A stretch of 64,000 nt of DNA from Planctomycetota bacterium (GTDB lineage: Bacteria > Planctomycetota > Planctomycetia > Pirellulales > Pirellulaceae). The stretch lies in contig VGZC01000025.1 of assembly GCA_016872725.1 (NCBI GenBank), positions 1 to 64,000 on the forward strand, written 5' to 3'. Shown piece after piece: positions 26,596-36,600 of this stretch; the first letter of the stretch is position 1; each line of letters begins with the position of its first letter. Both the position numbers and the translations under genes were made by a program. A model generated the notes under the pieces. It was not told the DNA's origin. It did no database searches and was given only the letters and a program-made list of their open reading frames with translations.

Positions 26596-27852
26596 TCAGG
26601 CGATGCAATCGAGCGGCGCGATCTTCTCGGGAAGGATCGCTTCGACGGGGATTTGCCACCATTTTTCGAGCATGGCGGCGTAGACGCTCCGGAAGTCGAC
26701 CGACATCTTCAGGTTGCCTCGTTCGTCGAGTTCCGAGAGGCTGGGATACTTCGCGTGCACACCCGGCTTGACGCCCGGTCCGAACAGGAACATCGGTTGC
26801 GCCTCGCCGTGATCGGTTCCGCCGCTGTAGTTCTCGGCGGCGCGCCGGCCGAACTCGCTGTAGGTGTAGGTCAACACGCGGTCGGCATTGCCGCAACGCG
26901 CCAAGTCCTCGTAAAACGCGCCGACCGTGCCGTCGAGCTCATCGAGCAGTTGTCCAAGGCGCCGCGGCTGATCGGCGTGCGTGTCGTACCCGCCGAAGAT
27001 GGCGATGCCCTGCGCCGCGTAAAAGGCGCGGGCATGCAGTCCGCCGTTGATGAACGCGGCGATCGTCTTGACCGAATTGCCGAACTGGGTATCCGGGTAC
27101 ACGACGGGCGTCTTGTACTGCGTCGCGAGATCGCCGAGCTTCTGGCTCGCCGCGTTCGCGTTGACCGACGTCTGCGTGATGAACTCCAAATCACCGGCCG
27201 GAGCCGTCGCCGGCATCTGATTCAAGCGCGAGTAAACATCCTTCTCACCCGTTCGCCGCGCGCCGTTGAACCGGAACGAATTCGGATTCACGAACCCGAT
27301 CCCAGGGTGCTCCTTGCCGGCAAGTCCGAGCGGGAGGCCGTTGGGTCCGACGGCGACGTTCCGAGTCGGCTCAGTGTCCTTGCACACGTAGTCGACGCAT
27401 TTTCCGAGCCATCCGTACGAGCCCGCCTTTCCGGTCGCAACGCCGTGCCGGCCGGCTTCCCAAATCTCCCGGCCCGTGAAGTGGCTCAGATTGAAATTCG
27501 GATAGCTTGTGCCGAGCACCACGGCCATTGCGCCGTTGTCGTGCATCTGCTTGATCCGCTTGAGGCTGGGATGCAAGCCGACCTGGTCGTTGAGCTTGAG
27601 CACTTCGGTTTCGGGGACCGCGAGCACCTTGCGGAGCTTGTAGTACGCGGGGTCCGCGTACGGAACGGTGATCGACATGCCGTCGGGACCACCGGTCAAC
27701 AGGAGCGAGACGACGATACGGCCCTTGGAATCGTCCTCGGGCGCCGCGAGCGCCGTGCGGAGGACATAGTTCGGAAGGGTCGCGCCGATCCCGACGATCC
27801 CCAAACCTCGGGAAAGGAACTCACGCCGCGTGGCAATGCTCATGCGCTTCAT
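26596..27852 (-). CDS. DUF1501 Tat-exported protein
   Basis: A 418-residue member of DUF1501, an exported alkaline-phosphatase/sulfatase-fold family of unknown function that is abundant in planctomycetes. A Tat signal (TRREFLSRGLGIVGIGA) is at the N-terminus. Conserved stretches include LLLTGGPDGMSITVPYADP, GLHPSLKRIKQMHDNG, FGGYDTHADQPRRLGQLLDELD, TYSEFGRRAAENYSGGTDHG and the C-terminal DFRSVYAAMLEKWW. An aggag site lies 8 bases before ATG 27852. The gene is 40 bases downstream of the DUF1800 gene; DUF1800-DUF1501 pairs are a recurring planctomycete operon thought to act together at the envelope. Confidence 0.9.
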   Translation of the reverse strand: MKRMSIATRREFLSRGLGIVGIGATLPNYVLRTALAAPEDDSKGRIVVSLLLTGGPDGMSITVPYADPAYYKLRKVLAVPETEVLKLNDQVGLHPSLKRIKQMHDNGAMAVVLGTSYPNFNLSHFTGREIWEAGRHGVATGKAGSYGWLGKCVDYVCKDTEPTRNVAVGPNGLPLGLAGKEHPGIGFVNPNSFRFNGARRTGEKDVYSRLNQMPATAPAGDLEFITQTSVNANAASQKLGDLATQYKTPVVYPDTQFGNSVKTIAAFINGGLHARAFYAAQGIAIFGGYDTHADQPRRLGQLLDELDGTVGAFYEDLARCGNADRVLTYTYSEFGRRAAENYSGGTDHGEAQPMFLFGPGVKPGVHAKYPSLSELDERGNLKMSVDFRSVYAAMLEKWWQIPVEAILPEKIAPLDCIA

Positions 27853-27892
27853 GTCCGACTTCTCCTATTTCTTTTTCGCGACAATGGACCGT

Positions 27893-30286
27893 TTACGACA
27901 ACTGATGCTCGGGAACACACAGCATGAGCATCAACAGCGATCGGAGTCTTTCGTTCAGGGCACCTTGCTGGCCCGCCCATTCGCCTTCGGGCGGAAGGGC
28001 TCCCAGATGCTGGACGAGCGCGTCGCGCTTTTCCTTCGACAGCGGCTGCGCGAGGCAGGCCTTGGCAAGATAATCGACGGCCTCCTCGCTTGTCTTGCAA
28101 CCGCCTTCCCGAATCAGCGTCACGACGTCGACACCCTGGCTTCCGATCTTTTCGATCAGGCTGGCCACCGCGTTGTAGCGGACAAAAAGTCTCTGCGAAT
28201 CGATCCAGGGTCGACCGTACCGCCAACCCTTGACATCGGGTGGTTCGAGCAGAAGCATGCCCATGTCGCCAAGGACCTTGTCGAGCGTTTCGTACGACGA
28301 GACGGACACGTCGATGACGAGGCTCGTTCCGTCCGACTTGGGCAGCGGTCGCTCGATCGGCTGCCAGACGACCTGGGGCTTGACGCCCAGATCCCGCAGC
28401 AATCCGACCATCAGTTCGACCGGACTCTTCACCTGCGTACCCATCGACCGCGCGCTGTAGAACTCCTCGGAAAGGAAGAGGCTCTTGAGCATCGGTTCGA
28501 GCGCGTATTGGCGATCCGAAAGGACGATGGCCAATCCGTCGATCGTCGCGGCGTCCGGATCCTGATAGGCGAAATACTCGAAAAGCTTCTTGGCGACGAA
28601 CCGCGATGTCTCGGGCCGTTCGAGGATCAGCCGAACGAGGTCGTCCCCCGTCCAAGTCCCCTTCTTTCCGAAAATCGTCTTTTCGGTCGTATCGTGGTGC
28701 TCATACACAAAACGATACGTCCCCGTCGCGTGGTCGAACGTATAGCCGGTCAGCGCGCGGGCCGCCTCGACGATGTCGTGTTCCGTGTACCCTTGATCCA
28801 CGCCCATCGAGAAGAGTTCCATGATCTCGCGGGCCAGGTTCTCGTTGGGATTTCCCTTGATGTTCTTGTTGTTGTCGAGATACCGGATCATCGCCGGATC
28901 GTGCACGATGCCGTACAGCATGGCGCCGAAATTACCGGCCGCATGCTGGCGGAAGAACTCGTTCTGGCGGAGCATCGTGTAGCTGTTGTTGACCACGCTG
29001 TTCTGGCTCGCGAAATGGCCGTGCCAGAACAGGGTGAGTTTTTCCTGAAGGGGTCGAGGCGACTCGACGAGCCGCCGCAGCCACCATCGGCGAACCTGGA
29101 TGAGCTGATTCGCTTCGACCGATTGCGGGTCGAGCCGAACGGCCCGGTTACCCACACCCGAATGCCGCATCTTGCCCCGCAGGGGATCGGAGACGAGCGG
29201 CGGCGTGAGTTCCAGAGCCGGAAGGTCGACCGGCTGTCGATAGAATTCGACAAGAAAATCCACGGCGTTGTGGAGGCCCATCGCGTGGAGTTTTTCGACT
29301 TCCTTCGGCGTGCCGCCGAATCCAGCGCGAACGAGCAGATGGCGGGCCTTGGCGTAGTCCCATTGATCGGGCGCGAGCGGCTTGAGGCCTCCGATGGCGG
29401 CTGACCGCAGCGTGTGGATCTCGATGTCCGCGTTATCGATCGCCTGAAGGGCCTCGGCTCGGATCGCCGCGGCGGCGGCCTTTTCCTGTTCCTGCTGCTG
29501 GACGAATTGTTCAAGCCGTTGTTTGAACGGGACGTCGGTCTCGATCGCCGCCGAATCCCGCGCGATCTGTGCGGCCTCGCCGCTCTGCTCGATCAGTTCG
29601 TCAGCCGTGTCCTTTCGGATCGCGGCCCACTGCTGGATCTCCATGACGCGGACCGCCTTGGTTTCGAGCAATGCGCGCCGCGCGGCGACCGCCTCGACAG
29701 CCTTGGCTTTCGCGTCGGCTTCCTTGCCGGCCTGGGTGAGGAGGCGGGCCGTTTCGTCGGCGAGCGCGTTCGACGCGGCTTCGAGCGGTTTGATCTCGAC
29801 GTCCCGAACGGCCGACATCGCGTCCCGCAAGGCCATTTCGGACGGAAACAGCTCGTTGGACGCCTTGTTGCCCGCGATCGTATCGGAGATGAGCCGATCG
29901 AGATCGGTTCGGAGCGTCGTGGTTCGCTCTTCCAATGACGCGCGCAATTCGGCGAGTTCCGCTTCGGGACGGCTCGCCGCGATCGCGGCCTGCAACGCGG
30001 CATGCACTTCCCTCCAGCGCGCGAGCGATTCCTCGCTGCGGCGCCGTTCGGAGCGGGCGATCTCGCGCGTCGCCGAGCGGGCCATTTCGCGCGAACTCTC
30101 CTCGCCGCGCGTCGTTGCCTCGTGTTTCCGCGCGGCGTCGAGCTCCGGATCGACCTTGGGCGGCTCGTCCGCCCGAGCGATCCGTCCGCCGCCCATCACG
30201 GCGGTCCCCGCCGCAAGAAGGACGGCGACGGCCCAAAGACAATAACGACAACTCCGCATACCGCCCCGAACGCCGCGCGTGGTCAT
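27893..30286 (-). CDS. DUF1800 protein with N-terminal coiled coil
   Basis: A 797-residue exported protein. The signal peptide is CLWAVAVLLAAGTAVMGG. Residues about 40-300 are Ala/Glu/Arg/Gln-rich with long helical heptads (coiled coil). The DUF1800 domain starts near residue 315 (KARHLLVRAGFGGTPKEVEKL) and shows KLTLFWHGHFASQNSV, DNNKNIKGNPNENLAREIMELFSMG, HDIVEAARALTGYTF and ERPETSRFVAKKLFEYF. Its function is unknown. The long coiled-coil extension is larger than the short leader of typical members. An aaggggaa site precedes ATG 30286, and a promoter candidate lies upstream at 30325-30354. It is co-transcribed with the DUF1501 gene. Confidence 0.88.
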   Translation of the reverse strand: MTTRGVRGGMRSCRYCLWAVAVLLAAGTAVMGGGRIARADEPPKVDPELDAARKHEATTRGEESSREMARSATREIARSERRRSEESLARWREVHAALQAAIAASRPEAELAELRASLEERTTTLRTDLDRLISDTIAGNKASNELFPSEMALRDAMSAVRDVEIKPLEAASNALADETARLLTQAGKEADAKAKAVEAVAARRALLETKAVRVMEIQQWAAIRKDTADELIEQSGEAAQIARDSAAIETDVPFKQRLEQFVQQQEQEKAAAAAIRAEALQAIDNADIEIHTLRSAAIGGLKPLAPDQWDYAKARHLLVRAGFGGTPKEVEKLHAMGLHNAVDFLVEFYRQPVDLPALELTPPLVSDPLRGKMRHSGVGNRAVRLDPQSVEANQLIQVRRWWLRRLVESPRPLQEKLTLFWHGHFASQNSVVNNSYTMLRQNEFFRQHAAGNFGAMLYGIVHDPAMIRYLDNNKNIKGNPNENLAREIMELFSMGVDQGYTEHDIVEAARALTGYTFDHATGTYRFVYEHHDTTEKTIFGKKGTWTGDDLVRLILERPETSRFVAKKLFEYFAYQDPDAATIDGLAIVLSDRQYALEPMLKSLFLSEEFYSARSMGTQVKSPVELMVGLLRDLGVKPQVVWQPIERPLPKSDGTSLVIDVSVSSYETLDKVLGDMGMLLLEPPDVKGWRYGRPWIDSQRLFVRYNAVASLIEKIGSQGVDVVTLIREGGCKTSEEAVDYLAKACLAQPLSKEKRDALVQHLGALPPEGEWAGQQGALNERLRSLLMLMLCVPEHQLS

Positions 30287-30324
30287 GGACGCATTCCCCT
30301 TCCGAAGGACTTCGAAACGTCACC

Positions 30325-30354
30325 ATAATATGCCGAAAGAAAACTCCATTTCAA
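30325..30354 (-). promoter_or_regulatory. Sigma70-like promoter for the DUF1800-DUF1501 unit
   Basis: On the minus strand TTGAAA (30354-30349) is followed after 18 bases by TATTAT (30330-30325), within an AT-rich island in otherwise GC-rich DNA. It lies about 40 bases upstream of the DUF1800 start codon. Both boxes match the consensus at four or five of six positions. Confidence 0.5.
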
Positions 30355-30454
30355 TAGTTTTTCGCGCAATCCGGTTCGGAATCGGCCGACACGCCGACCG
30401 GGGATGGACGGCGCGCCCGGGGCTCCCCGGATACGCGACACCGGGACGTCCCGC

Positions 30455-33451
30455 CTATTCGAGGCGAATGACGACGGCCGACCAATCCTCGGGAAGCCTC
30501 AATTCGGTGAGCGAGAAACCGTCGCGCGTGACGCTCGGCGCCTGGAAATCAGGGACTTCGCGCCCTTCCGCGTCGAACACATGCGTTTCGTGCCGGGCGC
30601 CGTCGCGCCAACCGAACAATCCGCTCCGCTTCGTCACGATCCGTTCCCGAGCGATTACGTACCCGTCGTGCAGTTCCAGGGGGGTCGCCGGGTACATGTA
30701 ATGCGTCAAGGTCGGATACGAAGGCATCACCTGGGCGTCGCTGTACCAGTGGTACAGGCAACCGAAATCGAGCGCGCCGAGCATTCCCCGATAGGCATCC
30801 GACTCGCTGCGCTCCGTCAGATGATCGCCGAGCGCGATGGGGGAGTGGAGCTGCGCCAGCGCGCAGTGGCTTGGACTTCCCGTCTCCACGAATCGAGGGA
30901 ACTTGAGCTGCGCGATCGTCCGCGTGTGCGGCTGTCCGTTCCCGACCAGCGGACCTCGTTCGAGGATGCGTTTCGCCAGCGCGACGCGCCACGGTTGGCT
31001 CACGAGCGTCACCGACGACTTGAGCCGCTGGATCCGGTGCGACGTCAAGTCGATGTCGGCCGAACATCCGTCCCACGGCTCACCGTAGTGGTATTGGTAC
31101 GCGCTGTATTCGAGTTCATCCCAGTAGACGCCGTCCGCGCCGATTTCGTCCAGGATCCGTTCGACGTTGCGTCCGATGACGCGGCCATAGGAGTTTGAAT
31201 CGGTCGGAAAGAAGTTCTTGTAGATTGGTTCGCCGTAATCGGCCTGGGTTCCGTCGGACCGCAGGTGGCGGGAATCGGCGAAGACCTGGGGCGAGTCCTC
31301 AACCGTATCGAGAAAGCAGTGGAAATAGACGCACGTCTTGACGCCCGGCGCAAGCCTGCGGACGCGTTCGACCCACCGCCGATACGAGTCGTGCGGAACG
31401 CGTTGGAAGGAAGTCCCGTGGGTATAGACGCCGTTGTACCTCGGATAGTCGATGCTCGCGCAGACCAGACTCGCGCTCTTGAACCGGATGAAGTCCGCGA
31501 AGGCCGCGTCGCTCCACGCCTCGGTCAGTGGTCCGGCTCGGAGGAACGCGAAACAGTCCTTGATGGTGAAGTTCGCCTCGCGGATGCGCCGCGCCGCGTT
31601 GACGAACTCGAAATAGTCGCCGCGCCGCACCGGCACGATCGCCCATTCGGCCGTATAGCTCGTCCCGGGCCTCAACACGAAGTACGGATCGCTCAGCGCC
31701 AACACGCCCCCGACCGACTCCTGCCTCGCGTGGACCAGGAACTCGTCGTTGAGCGGCATCAAGCCGATCCCTCCCGCGTCCGTCGCGCCGAACACGGTCG
31801 GATTCGCGGGCGACGATGCGGTTCCGTTGAGCGACGCGGGCGAGAGGCCGGCGACCCAAACCCGCCGGATGCCGCCCGCCGCTTCGACGCGGTGCCGTTG
31901 CATGAGCGGCAGATTCGCGCCCGTTCGGTTGACGAACGTGTCATGCACGATGATCGCCTCATCCGCGCGTTCGATGCGCCGCCGATGCTCGAAATGGGCC
32001 GTGGTTCCGTGGGCCCACGCGCCGTCTGGCATCGAGAACGCGCTGGCGATCGTAAACCGATCCCCTTCCCGATCGACTTCGATCCGGCCCGCGTCCCCTT
32101 CGCGCACGGCGTATTCGACCCGATGCGACTCGGCGGGCAGGACGACATCGAGCGGGCCGGTGGGCGGCCCCGCCTTCCCGCGCGGCGTGAACCGTTCGCC
32201 CACGCCCGTGGCGAGCCGACCCTCCGCGAGGACCATCGGGACGGTGACCGACTCGTTCGCGGCGTTCGCGATCCGAAGTTCATTGGAGCCGTCGACGACC
32301 AGGTCGGTGATCCGCAGGTGGAACTCACCCGTCTTCACGCCGGCGATCCCATAGACGGACGTGTCCGACGCGACGAAGTCGGGCGCGTAGAACACAGAGA
32401 ACCGGTCGATCGCGACGAGCGAATGCGTGCGGCCATCGGCCGCCGTTCCGCGCAGCGGCTTGCGAATGAGCCGCGAGCCGTCAAGCCAATGCCCATTGAC
32501 GGCGATGCGCAGCGCGGCCGTGTACCCCGCCGGCTTGGGCGTGTCCATGCGGGCGAACAGCGACAAGGTTGTTTCCTCGCCAGCGCCCGCGCGCGGCGCG
32601 GTGAACGCGATCCTGTGCTCCTCACCCGTCCTCAGCGCGAGTTGGTCGAAGAGGGGAGGGGTCGCGGGCGCATCGCGGACCGTGCCGTCGGCCCGCGCGA
32701 GACGGACCGGGTTGAGTCTCGATCGGACGATCGACCAGGGGCGCGGCGACGACGTCAACCAGGTCTCCTGCTTGGGTTCGTCGCCGTCCGTGTCCGACAG
32801 GGCGACCTCGATCGCGAACGCCCGCCCCTCCGCGGCGCCTTCCATGCCGACCAGTTTCCACGGGATGAGCGCCTCGACATTCCAACCATGGGTCGTCCGC
32901 GCCGAAACGACTCGGATTCCGGCGGGGTCGAGTCCGATTGGCTGGTAGACATAGGCCTCCGCCGGCAGATCGACGAACGGATCTCCCGTATTCAGGAAAT
33001 TCCCCGGACTCAGTGCGATCTGGAATTGCCCGCGGCCGAACGGATCGCGATCGGCGTCCTTCGCCGGATCGGCGTCGAGAAACACTTGGACGTTGTCGCC
33101 TCGATAGAGTTCGGCCGCGCGACCGAATTGCCGGATGACGTCGTCGGCGACTTCCGCCGCGAGGTAGAGTCCATCGGCGCGCCACGCGACCCAGATCGCG
33201 CCGCCACAATCGGACGGAGACCGCCAGCCCGTTCCGAACGTCACCTGCTCGGCGCGATTGACGATGATCGCGCCCTTGCGTCCGCGCCATTCCTCGACGT
33301 CGCCATCGAGCGCGGGCGGTGGATCGGGCCTCAGCGGGATCCCCATCGCCGGAGGCTCTTCGCCTTGAGCCTGTGAATCCCGGATCGTGCGGAACAGAAC
33401 GATCAGCGCCAAGACCCCCGCGAACACGAATCGCGCGATTCGCCCATGCAT
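30455..33451 (-). CDS. Exported CBM9-like plus C-terminal barrel-like protein
   Basis: A 998-residue exported protein. A signal peptide (FVFAGVLALIVLFRTI) is followed by a CBM9-like carbohydrate-binding domain (about 40-240: PPALDGDVEEWRGRKG, GLYLAAEVADDVIRQ, WNVEALIPWKLVG). A central beta-rich region follows. The C-terminal third has TIM-barrel glycosidase features (TCVYFHCFLDTVEDSPQ, EIGADGVYWDELEYS, KSSVTLVSQPWRVALAKRI), with the D and E of VYWDELE as possible catalytic acids. No known GH family was assigned. ATG 33451 has a gggaggag site 6 bases upstream; a GTG at 33466 would lie inside it. It probably acts on polysaccharide at the cell surface. Confidence 0.75.
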   Translation of the reverse strand: MHGRIARFVFAGVLALIVLFRTIRDSQAQGEEPPAMGIPLRPDPPPALDGDVEEWRGRKGAIIVNRAEQVTFGTGWRSPSDCGGAIWVAWRADGLYLAAEVADDVIRQFGRAAELYRGDNVQVFLDADPAKDADRDPFGRGQFQIALSPGNFLNTGDPFVDLPAEAYVYQPIGLDPAGIRVVSARTTHGWNVEALIPWKLVGMEGAAEGRAFAIEVALSDTDGDEPKQETWLTSSPRPWSIVRSRLNPVRLARADGTVRDAPATPPLFDQLALRTGEEHRIAFTAPRAGAGEETTLSLFARMDTPKPAGYTAALRIAVNGHWLDGSRLIRKPLRGTAADGRTHSLVAIDRFSVFYAPDFVASDTSVYGIAGVKTGEFHLRITDLVVDGSNELRIANAANESVTVPMVLAEGRLATGVGERFTPRGKAGPPTGPLDVVLPAESHRVEYAVREGDAGRIEVDREGDRFTIASAFSMPDGAWAHGTTAHFEHRRRIERADEAIIVHDTFVNRTGANLPLMQRHRVEAAGGIRRVWVAGLSPASLNGTASSPANPTVFGATDAGGIGLMPLNDEFLVHARQESVGGVLALSDPYFVLRPGTSYTAEWAIVPVRRGDYFEFVNAARRIREANFTIKDCFAFLRAGPLTEAWSDAAFADFIRFKSASLVCASIDYPRYNGVYTHGTSFQRVPHDSYRRWVERVRRLAPGVKTCVYFHCFLDTVEDSPQVFADSRHLRSDGTQADYGEPIYKNFFPTDSNSYGRVIGRNVERILDEIGADGVYWDELEYSAYQYHYGEPWDGCSADIDLTSHRIQRLKSSVTLVSQPWRVALAKRILERGPLVGNGQPHTRTIAQLKFPRFVETGSPSHCALAQLHSPIALGDHLTERSESDAYRGMLGALDFGCLYHWYSDAQVMPSYPTLTHYMYPATPLELHDGYVIARERIVTKRSGLFGWRDGARHETHVFDAEGREVPDFQAPSVTRDGFSLTELRLPEDWSAVVIRLE

Positions 33452-33609
33452 GCCAACTCCTCCCACAACGCCCCCAGCTTATTTCCCCCGATCGAGGACC
33501 ATGCCGACGAGAACGAGCTGAACGACGATGAACGATCGCGTTCGAGCGGACCATCGCCGCGCCGCGGTGCGCATGGGACACGGCAACGCGCCGCGGGATC
33601 ACGCCGAGG

Positions 33610-33638
33610 TTGGCAGGTCCGGCGAAACAGAATAGACT
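33610..33638 (+). promoter_or_regulatory. Sigma70-like promoter of the CxxCH/HEAT gene
   Basis: TTGGCA at 33610-33615 is followed after 17 bases by TAGACT at 33633-33638, about 34 bases before the ATG at 33672. The -35 box matches the consensus at five of six positions and the -10 box at four of six. Confidence 0.5.
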
Positions 33639-33671
33639 AGTCCGCGCCGTTCATAAACAGGAGACTGCGAG

Positions 33672-36600
33672 ATGTCCGTCCCTCGATGCACAGGGTTGCT
33701 TATCGTCGCCATCGTCGCGTGCGCGCGCGGGATCGCCGCGGACGAGCCGGTTCCGTTCGATCTCCGCGATGCCCATTGGATATGGCTGACGAACGCCGGT
33801 CCGGGCAATGCGATCGATAGCTGTTTCCTGCGCAAGACGTTCGTATTGAACGCCAAACCGGTCGCGGCGACGATCGCGATGACGGCGGACAACGGTTTTG
33901 ATCTGTATGTCAACGGTCACTATGTCGCCGGCGAAGGAGGCTTGGACGCGTCGATCTGGAACACGGTCGAACGGTTCCGGATCGAGCCGTATCTGATTGC
34001 GGGCGCGAACGTGATCGCCATCCAAGCGGACAACCTGGGCGGGCCCGGAGGGCTCATCGCCGCCGTCGAGATCGTCGCGGCGGACAGCCCTCCGATCCGC
34101 TTCGAGACCGACGATTCGTGGCGTGCGGCCGGGCTACCCCGCTTGGGTTGGACCGAGCCGGACCACGACGACAGCCTTTGGTCGAACGCGGCCGTTCTCG
34201 GCGGCATGGGCATGGCGCCTTGGGGGATGTTGGCCGTCCCGGAAAGACTCTCGGACCTGAAACCGCGAAGCCGTCGCCACGGCCGATTCAGCGATCCGGC
34301 CGATGATTTCGCGTGGCCCGATGGTATTGTCTTTGTGGCCGGACACGCGCCGCTCAATTCGACGCCCGGCGCGCCGCAGGCGAAATGGCCGATCGGAGGA
34401 AGCCGAGCGTTTTTCGAGCACGATACGCCGACGCCTCCCGCGCTCGGCCGCCGACTCTACGCGCTCGCGCCGGCGCGGCCCGACGGAACACCGCGTCTCC
34501 TGGTCGACGCGGGGCGCGGCGTGCTCGGCTCGCCCGCCGTCTCGTATGACGGGAATGAGGTCGTGTTCGCCATGGCGCCCGAGGGCGGGAAATTTTTTAA
34601 GATTTTTCGGATCGGCGCGGATGGGACGGGCCTCAAGGCGCTGACCGAGGGCCCCTGGCACGATTATGATCCCGCCATCCTCCCCGATGGGCGTATCCTC
34701 TTCGCGTCGACTCGGATCGGTAGCCGGGACGAATACCACGCGAACGTCGCGCGCAGCCTCTTCGCATTGAGCGCGGACCGCGCCTCGATCGAGCCGTTTA
34801 CCCACCACATCGTCGGAGACAGCGAACCGGTTGTCCTCGCCGATGGGCGGATCGCCTTCGTGCGTTCGGACAATTTCCTGGAACGCGCGAAGGTCGAAAC
34901 GCACATCCACGCCGTCCGCGCCGACGGATCGGGCGGCGAAGTTCTCCTCGGTCCGAATCGGGGCCCGATCGGTTACGATCGCGGAGCGGGCGCCGAGGAC
35001 GAGGCGATGTGGCTCCGCAATCTCGGATTCGGAAGCCCGGCCGCGATGCCCGATGGCCGAGTCGCCGCCCTGTCGCACATGGGCCTCGTGCTTTCCCCGG
35101 CGGCCAGGGAACTCGCCTCCGCGTCGCGGTCGGCGCCGCCATCCCAGGCGAGTTCCGGCGAAGGATCGGCGGCGCCGGGCTCGACCGAGCCGACTTCCTC
35201 GCCGCCGCGCGCGGCGGCGATCGGCGATCCGACGGCCGTGCCGACCGACATCGAGCTCTTCGACATCGCGTCGCTTCCCGACGGACGCCTACTCTGCAGC
35301 ACAGTCCTTTACGGCGCCATCGGCGTGCTCGAACCGTCGACGGGAACGGTCGTGATGGTCCATCAAATCGACGGCGTACCGTTGCACTCGGTGCGCTATC
35401 TTGGCCCGACGGCCAAGCCGCCTCGCATCAGCGACCAGACGAAGGCCGCGCCGTCGGGCCCCGACGCGACCGGCTGGTTGCTTTGCCAGAACCTATTCAC
35501 CGGCAAGCAGACCAACGGCGATTGGAGCCGAGTCAAGGGAGTCCGGGTCTATTCGGGCCGTCCCATGACGACGCGCGCGGCGCGGCACCCCTACGGCCAT
35601 ATCGGTACCGAAGGCGTCGAACTCGGCACGATCCCCCTCGCGCCCGACGGTTCGTTCTACGCGCGGGTGCCGGCCGATCGCGCGCTGGCGATCCAGGCGA
35701 TCGACGCGGAGGGCCGCGCCGTGGTGAACGAGTTGAGCTGGATCTACGTGCGTCCGGGTGAGCGCCGATCGTGTGTCGGGTGCCACAGTCCGCGACAGGG
35801 CGCGCCGGTCACGTCGCTGCCGCTCGCCGCGCGGCTTCCGCCCGTCGACCTGACCGCCGACGCGCGCCCCTATCGATTCCGCGCGAATAACGCGGCCAAC
35901 GGCGGTGTCCTGAATCTCCAGCTCGATCGTTTCCGCGAGGCGGGCGGCATCGACCTGTATTCGCAGGAACCCCTCGCGCCAAACGCCGATTCGACGGCCC
36001 TTCCTCCGGGTCGGCCCGAGGAAGTCCGCCGACTCGCCGCGCGGCTCGCCCACTCCGCCGAGGGCGAACGGATGGCGGCCGCGCGACGGCTCGGCATTCT
36101 CCGATCGCGTGAGGCGGTGCCTCCGTTGGTGAAGGCGCTCGGCGACGACTCGCCGCGCGTGCGACTCGCCGCGTCGTGGAGCCTGGCGGCGTGTGGCGAT
36201 CGGCGAGCCGCCGCGCCGTTGATCGACGCGATCACCGACGAGGACCCGCACGTCGGACGCGCCGCCGCGCTCACGCTCGGCCACCTGACGGGGCTGGACA
36301 TCCCGGCCGCCCCGGACCTTTCGCCGGCGAGCCGCGACGAAGAGCGGGCTCGATGGCGAAAACGGCTCGCGGGCGAACCGTGGGACGCGATCGAAGCGGA
36401 CCTTGTCCGGCGCGTCTCGGGCGAAGATGACGCCTCCGTGCAGCTCGCCATCGAGGCGCTCGGCCATGTCGGCGGCGACGCCGCGCGCCGAGCGCTGCGC
36501 GCGGTTGTCGAATCGGATCGGGTGACGAGTCTCCCCGCTCGGCTCGCCGCGATGCGCGCGCTCGGGCATTTGCGCGACGAGCAGGCTGTCCCGCTGCTCG

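Noticed and set aside
23676-26771. A 1031-codon open frame on the plus strand
   Set aside because: It runs through the GH36 gene in antisense and has no recognisable motif; the minus-strand gene has clear catalytic motifs and a ribosome site.
31265-33376. A 703-codon plus-strand frame opposite the CBM9-like gene
   Set aside because: Antisense shadow; the opposite strand has a signal peptide, a CBM9-like domain and a strong ribosome site.
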